The notes under the pieces were generated by a model that searched no databases, was not told the origin of the DNA, and worked only from the letters and a program-made list of their open reading frames with translations. Made by a program: the position numbers and the translations under genes. From assembly GCF_947179165.1 (NCBI RefSeq), contig NC_077240.1, positions 24,532,001-24,596,000 on the forward strand: DNA of 64,000 nucleotides, in the 5' to 3' direction. The DNA comes from Solanum dulcamara (taxonomy: Eukaryota > Streptophyta > Magnoliopsida > Solanales > Solanaceae). This document shows, one piece after another, positions 22,801-33,500 of this stretch; position 1 is the stretch's first letter, and the number at the start of each line of letters is the position of its first letter.

Positions 22801-25800
22801 TATTTATTTATCAGGTTTTCATTTATCAATCTTTAATACTTATGATATATCTTGTTTTTTTTAATCATATTCTCATGTATCAAACTTGATTGCTTCCGAT
22901 ACATCTACTTTATGTATCAGATTGTAATGTATCAAAATTTAATAATTTTGATACATCTACATTTATATATCAGAATATCATGTATCAATCTTTACAACTT
23001 CTGATACATCTACTTTATGTATCAGATTGTAATGTATCAAGATTTAATGATTCTGATACATCTACATTTATATATATCATAATATCATGTATCAATCTTT
23101 ACAACTTCTGATACATCTACTTTATGTACCAGATTGTAATGTATCAAGATTTAATAATTCTGATACACCTACATTTATGTATCAGAATATCATGTATCAA
23201 TCTTTACAGCTTCTGATACATTGTTTATGCATCAGATTGCAATGTATCAAGCTTTACAGATTCTAATACATCTACATTTATGTATCAGCATCTCATGTAT
23301 TAAGCTTTAGAGCTTCTGATACATCTAGATTATGTTTCAGATTCTTATGTATCAAGATATAATGATTCTGATACATCTACATTTATGTACCAGTTTATCA
23401 TGTATCAAGCTTTACAGCTCTTGATACATCTACTTTATGTATCAGATTCTCATGTATCAAGCTATAATGCTTCTGATACATCCACATTTATGTACCAGTT
23501 TATCATGTATCAAGCTTTACAACTCTTGATACATCTACAACCTATATCAATACAACATGTTATGTATCAACCACAATTCAGTTGAAAACTAATACAACAA
23601 TCTTTAAAGTATCAACCCTCAATACGTCGAATGTTTATGTATCCACTATTCTCATATATCAGATTCAAAATTACTATCAATACCAAGTAATTTACAATGA
23701 AAATAATTATCAACCATCCATGTATCAATTATTGATATTCAATTACTATTCTAGTTAATTGATATATGTATCAAATACAACCCACATTGTAAAAAAAACT
23801 ATGTAGATGTAAGTACATGATCCAAATAGAATGTATCCTGTCATAACAAAACATCATTTGTCTTTGGGAATGAAATTACAAGTCTTTATGTTGCTACGAG
23901 AATTTGTGCTCGTTCTTATCTTCTCATTAGAGTATTTTTTTCTTCATTTCTTTGATCTTCCTAGCATCCTTTTGTATCTTGGTGGCAAGACGAATTCTTC
24001 TAAAATTTCTTTCGAAACAGACCAATCTTTCTTATCTGGCATTGGAACCATTGGCAATTCATAAGTATTTGTCAACGCCTCTGGCTTGTAGTAATCAGAA
24101 CAGCATGGGTGCATGTCTGTAATGTTCTTGCTCTTCAACACTGCAATTGCGTGTGGACATGGTATCTCGTCTAGTTGAAACTTGCCACAATTGCATGTTT
24201 TTCTTTCAAGACACACAATATATCTTATACCTGACTCATAAACAGAATAAAGATATTCTAATGAAGCAACAACCTGCAGTAAATAATTATCACGGATATG
24301 TATTAAAACTGATGTATCAGGAAATAATGATCACAGAAAATACAGAACTAATGTATCATATAGCTATGTATCAAGCAATTATGTATCAAGTAGATATCTA
24401 CTTAAAAAAAAAACTGGTGTGTACCTTCATTCTCGAACACTTCATTGTGTTTGATACTAGGATATCTTCGAATTTCCTACCCAAAGTATGTTTTGTATAA
24501 GCTTTTATTTCCATATTTTTGCAGTTTCAAGCACCAAATAACATTCTCGTTTGTTCCAAAAAGTCAATTATAGGCAGCTCTTGTTTGGAGAACAATGTTT
24601 TTACTTTTTACGGTCGATAGCTCTCTCAAACTATATATGTGAATATGCTAACACACTTCTGAAAATATTAGCTTGTCTTAGTGATGATGGATCAAAACAC
24701 ACACACACAAATTTAGGTATAGCATCGTTCAGTTCTTGAATTACTGATCAATGTGTGTAACAACCCTTATGCCTTAAGGTGTAAAATCTTAACTTGCCTA
24801 AATCAGTCTTAATGACTTTCGGGCTGGCATAAGGACTGTTAAACACATTGATGTTTGTATATATGTAACTAACTTGTATAGTTTAAAGTAAATATTATAT
24901 TTTTGCATATTTATTTCTTAGTGATATCCATTAATTTTTTAAAAAATAAAGTTAACATGTATCAGATATACTTACTATGAATCAGTATGTATCATGAATA
25001 TTAACCAACGAAAATTAACTCTACAAAATCAACAGTATATCTGAGAAAAGTATTTAACTGACTTATATACATAATGTCATGATGTATCATGACAGGTAAA
25101 ATAAAAAAACATATTAACCTGTATCAGATACACAGAGATTGTTATGTAGCTGATACATTCTGAAAGCAAATTTTTGAATTGTTTTCCCAGAATTTATGCT
25201 AGAACTTATGCTCTATTTTTGAGTTTTCCTTCATAGTCAAAACTTTTGTATAGTTCATAACTCACCTCGGATTGCCAAACTACAGAATGTCTCAGTAGTA
25301 TCGCGATATTCATCTTGATTCGCTTGATGAAACTCGAAATTTGGATTAAATTTTTTGTTAGAACTTATGCTATGTTTTTGAGTTTTTCTTCATAGTCAGA
25401 ACTGTTTCTTTTTTTTAAAAAGGATTCTTTGCCTTAATTAGCACGGTAATTGATTGAAACAACCAATTATAACTTGATTTACGTTACTACCCATAAATAA
25501 TCCAACAACATTAATTAATTTACACCAAAAACCTGATGTATCAGCATAGTAAGTAATGTATCAAAAAAAATTTAAAAAGAGGAAATCGGGTAATTTAAAA
25601 AAATAAGGGATACATTATAACTAGGCCTTTTCACTATGGGATTTAGGTAAAGTTTTCCTTTTCTCTTCAACTTAATTCTTCATTAATGTTGAACACAGTG
25701 TGTTCTGCATGACTGGAATAACGAAGATTGTGTGAAAATACTGAAGAAATGTAAAGAGTCGATTCCAAGCAGGGAAAAAGGAGGGAAAGTAATAATCATA

Positions 25801-26001
25801 GATACCGTTTTGGAGGATTCGAAACATAACAATGAATTTGTTCGAGCACAACATAATATGGATATGTTGATGATGGTTCTTTTTGCTGCCAAAGAGAGAA
25901 CTGAGGAAGAGTGGGAGAAGCTCGTCACTGAAGCTGGTTTCACTGAATACAAAATAATTCCTGTTCTAGGTTTAAGGTCTCTTATTGAAATTTACCCTTA
26001 A
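19875..26001 (+). CDS. Caffeate-family O-methyltransferase, two exons
   Basis: Exons 19875-20630 and 25699-26001 give 352 residues, close to the usual 350-370. The donor is CTCAAG|gtacgt, the acceptor is gaacacag|TGTGTT, and both are phase 0. ATG 19875 gives MSTSENTSIELLHAQAQIWN; the frame upstream lacks another ATG. The N-terminal half is the dimerisation region (LHAQAQIWNYIFNF, CALQLGIPDVL, FLTPASRLL). The SAM-binding motif I is LVDVGGGTGTVSIAIAKAFP, followed by FVGGDMFDKIP. Exon 2 opens with CVLHDWNNEDC, whose His is the catalytic base in this family, then KVIIIDTVLED, NMDMLMM and TEEEWEKLVTEAGF. It should transfer methyl from S-adenosylmethionine to a phenolic hydroxyl in the cytosol. The sequence resembles the flavonoid/resveratrol/myricetin subgroup more than lignin COMT, but the substrate is not readable. 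The intron is occupied by a hAT and a Mutator relic, yet the coding sequence is intact. Confidence 0.88.
20653..21323. mobile_element. Non-autonomous hAT-type element in the methyltransferase intron
   Basis: The left end is TAGAGCCGTCAAT and the right end is ATTAACATCTTTA, which pair as imperfect inverted termini (TA-AG--GT-AAT). GCTACAAA at 20645-20652 and GCTATAAA at 21324-21331 form an 8-bp target duplication with one mismatch. An 8-bp duplication and a subterminal region rich in GGCCCG/CGGGCC-type words (GGACTGGCCCGTGGGCC near one end, GGACCGGCCCA near the other) are typical of plant hAT MITEs. No transposase is present. It inserted 22 bp after the exon 1 donor site, leaving the donor intact. 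Confidence 0.8.
21674..22642 (+). pseudogene. Ulp1-like (C48) cysteine peptidase relic of a Mutator-like element
   Basis: An upstream piece begins at ATG 21674 (MESAPSFIVGLTQLNKNQE) and runs to about 21896. The last exon starts after a ttttttgcag acceptor near 22413 and reads RDYGIFMAIFAEYLSDG, then RYAALLWNYG, GYVSDNDDP and GEPMDVE before the stop at 22642. This is the C-terminal core of the Ulp1-like proteins carried by Kaonashi-type Mutator elements. In active C48 peptidases the nucleophile is the Cys in a D-C-G motif; here the position is Tyr (RDYGIF), so the relic cannot be an active protease. The His and Asp part of the catalytic domain is missing, and tandem repeats lie between the two pieces. 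Confidence 0.7.
21940..23560. repeat. Tandem array of about 52-bp hairpin units (TGATACAT ... ATGTATCA)
   Basis: Units of roughly 52 bp run in two blocks, about 21940-22330 and 22745-23560, separated by the Ulp1 final exon. A typical unit has TGATACATCTACTTTATGTATCAG, an inverted 8-mer around a 7-bp loop, followed by a second ATGTATCA and a TTTA-rich linker. I estimate about 20 or more units by eye; copies differ by substitutions. Scattered TGATACAT/ATGTATCA words continue to 25565. The open frames across the array merely translate the repeat. Confidence 0.8.
23944..24290 (-). pseudogene. Mutator transposase C-terminal SWIM zinc-finger relic
   Basis: Read on minus from about 24280: LEYLYSVYESGIRYIVCLER, then CNCGKFQLDEIPCPHAIAVL, a CXCX(n)CXH SWIM finger, then HPCCSDYYK, YELPMVPMP, LPPRYKRMLGRSKK to the stop at 23944. 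This is the C-terminal end of plant MuDR-type transposases. A ctgcag acceptor just before GTTGTTGCTTC suggests an exon start. The catalytic DDE core upstream is not recognisable, so the gene is a fragment. It converges on the Ulp1 relic. Confidence 0.8.
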
Positions 26002-27520
26002 ATGGGAGATGTTTGAGATTGCTTACATGTTTCTTCATATTAAATTTGTAATGATCTTGGGTTCACCAATGCTCCATTTTAATTTATATGTTCTTGTTAT
26101 ACTATATTGGACTATCAACTCATTATATTATATTGGATTGTCACTTTAAATACATAAATTTTTTTTGATTGTAACTTTAAATTCATTGTACCGTATTAAT
26201 GATCTTTTGTTTTTGGTTTAATCATTCTACATTCGAAACCCATAGACTCGACTAAGTAATCAGATCCATAGAATAATTAGGGTCCACGATCTTCAAGTTT
26301 TTGTTGTGACTAGAAGAGGAGTTCAGATGAGATTTGGGTCGTTGGGATAAAAGAGACTGAGAAAACTTTAATTGATAATATATGAATAGAGTAATGTCAG
26401 TATGTGAATTACTAGTGAAAAAGAACGAGCTCTATATAGTGAAAAGAAGTTGTAGAAGAAAAAGATAGAAGAAGAAGAGAAGCCGACTGCTTTTATTTTA
26501 AAAAATTTGGGATAGTTTGGTTTGCGAACAAGTTATCTCAAAATTATAACTTTGAGACTAATTTATCCATCTCTTAGATGAAATGAAATAACACCAAGTT
26601 TGAGGTATAAATTTATCTTGAGATTAGTTATACCTTCAACCAAATAAAGTATAAATTTAATCCTGAAATATCCCACCTTATCCATGATTCACGATCCAGA
26701 TGACTGCGTGCATTATGTGTATCCAGTATCCAATTCAAACACTCAACGACTCTAGTTTTATAAATAGTGCGCAATTTCAACATTATGAATTCTCAGGAAA
26801 AAATTGTTCTGGTTAAGAGTTATTTAGCAGAAAATGTACATTGCTCTGCTTCACCTTAGAAGTGAATTTGCATCAGCATATTAGTGAGGCCTAAAGTACC
26901 TGAAGAGTAATAACGCACCCTTCAAAATGACAAATTCATCAAGCGCATCCACATTGCCCCAACGAACTTACAAATGTGTATCTATTATCATATTAGAACA
27001 GAACAAGTTGGAGTTCCAAATTGAAAATCACAAACAACAAACATAGAACACACGTTGAGCAACAACATACCCAGTGTAATCCTACAAAGTGGGATTTGGG
27101 GAGGGCAGAGTGTACGTAAACCATAACCCTAATCAAATTACAATATTGAAAGTTTTCGTTGAATTGTTGAAGTATGTACGTTCATTATCTTAGAACCTTC
27201 AGTACAACAAAAAACAATAGCATAGGATACACGTGCTGACATCATTTATCTACAGAAGTCTGTTGCAGATAGTTTACTAACAGAAGGTAAGAGAAAAAAG
27301 CACTACAGCAGCGTAAAAGACGTTTCTTCTTCCAGGGTACAACAGAGACTCCTAAAATTTCAAATCGTGTAACTCATGGTTGCTCAGTTTCCAGTTGGCT
27401 GACAATGAAAGAGAGGATTGTTATTAGCAGTGAATTTGTTTAGCAGTGGATCAAGTGTGATAAACATCATAAGATAAATGGAAGAAGTTACCCTTACCTA
27501 TATCTGACAATAGGATTGTT
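26002..27520. other. Spacer between methyltransferase and LNK2 3' ends
   Basis: The two genes converge here. No exon is supported. At about 26509-26690 GGATAGTTTGGTTTGCG and ACCTTCAACCAAATAAAG suggest a short MITE with TTTGGTT-type termini. At 27060-27130 lies a short RTE/TS tail (separate entry). The region 27180-27520 probably includes the LNK2 3' untranslated sequence. Confidence 0.4.
27060..27130 (-). mobile_element. Short RTE/TS-type LINE-SINE tail
   Basis: CAACAACATACCCAGTGTAA followed by GGGGAGGGCAGAGTGTACG is the conserved (TTG)n-terminated 3' tail shared by Solanaceae RTE LINEs and the TS SINE, read on minus. Only about 70 bp remain, so which of the two it came from cannot be decided. 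Confidence 0.75.
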
Positions 27521-30500
27521 TCACGATGTGGCTTCAACCCCAATAACACTACCATCTGCTCCTTCATTGTTTGATGTATTCTCAGAAGTCTCAATGCAGG
27601 TGCTACTTCTCATTATATCCACTTCATTATGAGAGGTAGAAGCTTTTGGTCTCTGGAGAGCCATGGTTGAATTAGTTTCAGAATTCTGTTGCAAAAGTCT
27701 GCTTGGAAAGCTCGGTGAACCAATTGCTTCTCTTTCACAATTGAGCATGGAAAACATTGATGACTTGGGAAATTCAGCAAGTTTTGACGGCAACTCCGAC
27801 GAATTATAGAAGAGCAGATGAGCTACAGTGCGGTCTATTGGATTCGTCTCTGTCTCTACATGGGGTGGTCTGACAATTCAGGGAAACAGAAAAATGATGA
27901 ATATTCTCACAAAGCCCTGCATATGACTTCTGTTCCCATAGATGAATATGAAAGAACAAGGAAACTAGTACTGCAATCTCACAGCTATCCACCCTCATAA
28001 TTTAAAGTAAATTCAAAGCTTATATAAAGACGAGTAATTGAGAGTATGGGACACATTTCAAAGCTGAGGTTAATTCTATAATGCATGTAGCAATAAGTTG
28101 CAGGGAGATCCTCACTCTCCTTTCCTCTTTCTGCTGACCATGGAGGGCCTGAATAGCATGTAAATTACAGCACAGAGAAATAGTTGGCTCAAAGAGTTCA
28201 AGGTCAACAGCAGGCAAGGTGATTGCATGGAAATTACAAATCTTTTGTATGCTGATGATGCAATGTGATGCAGATGTGGAACAAATGAAGGTCCTCAGAA
28301 TTATTTTGACCATCTTTGAAGAGGTTTCAGGATTACATGACATGTTAACTGGAGGAAGAGTTCTCTGTTTCCAGTTAGTGACCCTCAACAGTTCCAACAA
28401 TGTGTGGGTATATTAGGAGGAGAAGTGGGATCTTTGCCTACAACTTATCTTGGCATGGAACTTGGAGCAAATAGCAGATCCATACACATTTGGAATGGGA
28501 TTTTAAAGAATGTGAGAAGAAACTTACCAGATGGAAGAGCCAGTATCTTTCTTTAGGTGGCAGGCTAAATCTCATAAATAGTGTCCGAGATGTTCTACCT
28601 ACCTACATGATGTCTCTTTCCCCTATTCCCTCTTAAGTTAAAAAAGAGAATGGATATGTTGATAAGCAATTTTTTATAGCAAGGAAACAAGGAAAAAAGA
28701 GGTGTCCATCTTGTCAAATGGAAAACACTGACACTCAGCAAACAGCAAGGGGGGCTTGGTATAAAGAATCTAAGGAAGCAGAATCAAAAGTTTGCTCATG
28801 AAGTGGCTATGGAGATATTCAAATGAAGACCAATCACGCTGGAAGGAGGTGATTAAAGAGAAGTATGGAGAAGAAAATGCATGGAAGACCAAAACAGTTA
28901 ACATTGCATATAGGGTCAGTGTCCGGAAGACTATTAGAAATCTATGGCAGATTTTCAGTATCAATATTAGGTTCAAAGTTGGAAATGGTCACAATTTCTG
29001 ATTGGGGAGACAACTGGTTAGGATCTGGGCCACATCTGGGGTAGTTTCTATACCCAGATGTTTTCTTACTGAATCAACAACAAAGAGGTAATATTGGGGA
29101 AGTTTGGAATAATCAGGGTTGGGACCTCAGTTTCAGAAGGCTTCTAAATGATTGAGAAATGGACAGAATCATAGGATTCCTCAACACTCTCAATCCCTTC
29201 AATGGAGTCACTAGAGCAAGATAGACTATGGTGGTTGAGAGGCTGTTCAGGAGCTTTTTCAGCCAGACAGTATCATATGAAGAACCATAACAACAATCTT
29301 AATGTGTAGTGACCCTGGAAGCAATTATGGAAGGCCAAGATACCATACAAAGTAGTATGTTTTGTTTGGTTGGCAGTTAAGAGGGCTTGCTTGACACAGG
29401 ACAGACTGCAGGGAGGGGAATACTCCTTTGCTCTATCTGCCATCTATGTGGAAGAAATGCAGAAACAAATAGCCATTTTGTTTTGCATTGTAAGGTGACA
29501 TCTCAACTGTGGGACATATTTCTAGCAATGATAAGTTTGAGCTGGACAATGCCAATGAATACACTAGATATGCCATCTAACTGGAATAGGAAAGGAGGAA
29601 CAAAAGCTCAGGAAAACAGTTGTTATATAATCCCAGGCTGAATATGGAGGACTATTGGAAGGAAAGGAATTCAAGATGTTTTGCTTATTTGATCAAAGCA
29701 ACAATATCGTAGAAGATAAAGCTTAATTGTATTCTTCTTTTGCATTTTTGGTGTAAACAAGAGTATATAAGTGACACAGAGACTCTCATACAGTTCCTAG
29801 AGTCTCTATAGTTATTAGCAATTTTGTGTGTAGCTTTTACATAGATTACATTCCTTGTAACTCTGGTCTTCACAGGCCCTATTAATTTCAATACAAAAAT
29901 GTTTCCATTTCAAAAAATAAGTGTTGCTAGGATATAGCTATAATTCACATTCAAAATCCATTCGCACGAAGATTAGTTCCTCATTGCATGGGTTCTTTGG
30001 AAACTGATAATACATTAACGTACTGAAGTTAATGAATAATTCTACTGAATTCAATACAGAACTTCTATTTAACAAGACCACACTGGGAAACATGAGACTG
30101 AAAAAAGGATTGGTAGGATCTTTTTTCCTATAAGTAATCAAGTAGTCCATGCACGAGCCTTTGGCTAACTACGGATCTGAGCTAAATTATTCAAATAAGT
30201 TCAAGTACAACTTTGGATAGATGCTGAGGAATCAACCTGATCTAGACAGGTGCTAGTGGTAAAGGGCAATTTGACAAATGAATTTACAAATTCTGGGAAG
30301 AGAACTTTGTAAACAAAAAGAATGCAGTCTTTCACACATCATGCATCAAACAGTAGAATTGTTGGTTTTTTCTAAAAGATGGGGCAGCAAAAGAGGGTTA
30401 AAATGGCTCTCTTTGGATTGAAATGTCTTTCAATAATTTTATTCAGCATTGAGGGGCTTTAAATAACCAACATGAAATACATCTGCATAATTTGAAATTT

Positions 30501-33500
30501 CAAATAACCTAAAATATCTCAACAACTCTAACAACCTAACTAAAATTCAAAATTCAAATTCATTTAAACTAAACAACTTATTTTGCTAAAAATTACTGCA
30601 GTAACTAAAAGCAAATTTCAACACTCCCCCTTTACTTTAGTTACCGCAATTAGAAAAACGGTTCCTCCTCAAATTTTGCTCTAGCAATTGATGCTGAATT
30701 TTTCTTGGTTATTTTTGAACCTGCACATTTTTGGATATTGATCCTTCTCTTTTTCTTTCTTTTTCTTCTTTTGATGTTGTGCTTCAAAAACACCTTCCAT
30801 GATACTATCTTGTGTATTGGAAGTTCTTTTAAAACTGCTTTTATTTGGACAATTGTAGGATTTGCACAATGTTTTTGCAAGTATTTTCCAGCCATCACAA
30901 CAACACATATGGCATAGATTATAAAATATAACTGCATTTTCACTCACAAAATTTGATAGTTTTTGTTAGTGAAATTTTTTTGGGCATTCAAAGAGAGACT
31001 GTTGCTTGACATCGATATTTGTTGAAAATAGCCCTATGCTTTGAAAATAAGCATGGATTGAAAATGGTAGCCTAGACGGGTTAAAATGGGTAGCCCTGAT
31101 GGGTTAAAAAGGTATGCTAGTTTTTTGAAAGAACTCACAGATCCCGTAAGATCAAGAAAGCTCTTGATACCACTGTTGGTTTTTTTAAAAGTTGGGGCAG
31201 CAAAAGAGGGTTAAAATGACTCTCTATGGATTGAAATATCTTTCAATAATTTTATTACGCATTGAGGAGCTTTAAATAACCAACATGAAATACATCTGCA
31301 TAATTTGCAATTTCAAATAACCTAAAATATCTCAACAACTCTAACCACCTAACTAAAATTCAAAATTCAAATTCATTTAAACTAAACAACTTATTTTGCT
31401 AAAATTTACTACAGTAACTAAAAGCAAATTTCAACAACTACAAAGCAGAGATGAAGCAGATAACCCATCTTTGCAACAATTATCAAATTATGAAGTTGCT
31501 TGATGAAAGAAACATTTGTATTGCATAACATTCAATGGTAATTGGAAGTCATATCAATAGTTCCTTCATCTTTGCTACTTTAATTTGTTGGTACTAAGTC
31601 AAATAGATGTTATACTTTTCCATTTTTTATTCAATACTGCAGCACAGAAATTTAAATTCACCTTTAATTTAAATGTAGAATTATGTACATAATATTTCTT
31701 GGATCGAGAGATTCACGAAGTGTCTGGACATCAGGATGATTTCAAAGTCTTGGAAATCGCAAGAAGTGACTACAAAAAACAAATTAAACTGGTGCTAAGG
31801 GGGAGTGTTAAGAATTCATCACCAACTTAATTAATACCTAAGACAATTCAAAAAAGAATCCAGAATCTTCACGAGTTGTACAGAAATGAAGTAAGATCTC
31901 TTGAATGAGTGTTCTAAAGAGACAAGTCTAGAAATTTTCTGAAAAGGGTAGTTCAAAGTAGCTAGGAATATTCTAGAAAATAGTATGTATAATTCACTAG
32001 ATTCTTCCATGGTGGTTCACTTGAGTTGTAATAAAGAAAGCAAGCAAGCAAGAAAAAAGTAAGCAAGAGAGCAAACAACAAGTGAGTGAGATATAAGAGA
32101 GAGTTGCTAGAGTGTGAGTGCAAAGAATATTGTGTAAGAACTGTAAGACCGAAGCGGGTCCTTACTTTGCAATAATAAAATTCACGTTGTGAGCAAGTGA
32201 TTGTGCCCATTAAAAATATCCAACACTGCACCCTTATTGTTCACCCTTACCAGTTTTAAAAAAAGTTAAATTGTTTCTAAATATGGAAAGGTTTCATTCT
32301 TCTTGGGACAAACTAAAAAGGAAAGTGCGTCACATAAAATGGGACAGAGGGAGTGTTATTTTAAAACTACTACTTATGAGAAGAGCAAATTCACACAGGA
32401 ATATGAACTGTGTCAAATAAAATAGTACAGAGGCAGTTTTATTATTAAGGCTACTACTTATGAGGAGAGAAAATTCACATAGGAATATGATCCTGTAACC
32501 AATGATGAGTCAGTCCAGAATACTCACCATAAATATAGATGGTTGATCCAAGACAGACAAAGCTCTAACCACATCTAATTCAATCCAGTCAGTTCTATTT
32601 CAATTACTGAGTGTCATAATTCATGTCAAGTATTTTCAAGGAATGGAGTGGTTCGATCACGACATGGAATTTATTTCTCTTGAGGGAAGCATTGTTCCGT
32701 TGTTCGAGACCTTTTAAATGAAATAGAAATTCTTGGCTGCAAGCATTCTAGAACTTTAATGTATTCAACCACCAATCTAGAGTCTAAAGAGAAGACAACG
32801 GGAGAAATCAAAATGCTGGTTGGGAAACTAATTTATCCTTCCCCTGCTAGGTCACATTTTAATTTTTCAGAAAATGTATGATGATCCAAATAAACAACAT
32901 AGAGTGACATTCTATAGAATCTTAAGGATTTTAAAGAGGACATTAGACAAAGGTTTGTACTTCAACGAGAACGCAAGAAGAAACACTAAAAATTTCACCA
33001 ATGCTGATCGTACTGCTTTAATAGAAGACCAAAGATCAACTTCATCTTACAGTACCTACATTTGAGGAATTTCGTTACTTAAAAAAAGTAAGAAACAACT
33101 GGTCTATCAAGAAGTAAGGCATAAACTGAACTCGGAACCATGGCACAAGGCAGTTGTGAAGAAACATCGCTTGAAGCTTGAAAGAGTACAAAAGTTTACC
33201 TAAAGGTCTAAGTTAAGAAATCTGCATAGGCGTACAATGATAACCGATCACCATAACCAGAAAAGAAGAGATCAAGTATGTCACTACACTCAAGCGCAGA
33301 GCACAATATTTTTTTACTTGAAATGGGTTACAGCTCAATGACTTTATGTAAACTATGCAGTTTACTGGAGATGAATTACAGTTTATAGATTTTAGGCAAT
33401 AATATCCTGACTATTCATTTCTTTAGTTGCCAATTTGCCATTACTCCAAAAAAGAGTTTTGTGGCACGTTGACTCAACTTTTTTATTTGCATTTACAACT

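Larger units (their letters stand above)
21355..25657. mobile_element. Decayed Ulp1-bearing Mutator-like element filling the methyltransferase intron
   Basis: The left end GGAAAAATTACCCATTTAC and the complement of the right end, GGAAAACTTTACCTAAATCC, are similar, suggesting terminal inverted repeats; the left one also recurs alone at 17558. Inside, a Ulp1-like peptidase relic on + and a transposase SWIM zinc-finger relic on - converge, the arrangement known from MuDR-type elements that carry a SUMO-protease-like gene. Tandem hairpin repeats occupy the space around the Ulp1 exon. A clean 9-bp target duplication was not seen, so the borders are approximate. The element is transcribed as part of the O-methyltransferase intron. 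Confidence 0.65.

Noticed and set aside
21940..23560. Regularly spaced repeats suggesting a CRISPR array
   Set aside because: The unit repeats without unique spacers, units are diverged, and the locus is in a plant transposon within an intron.
22890..23585. Plus-strand frames with repeating YVSD and IMYQ peptides as a repeat protein
   Set aside because: They translate the TGATACAT/ATGTATCA tandem array and have no start context or homologous domain.
27804..28416. Several 60-126-codon frames on both strands between LNK2 exon 7 and the L1 relic
   Set aside because: They are shadows of LNK2 exon 7 or of intron sequence, without motifs; LNK2 splice phases explain the region.
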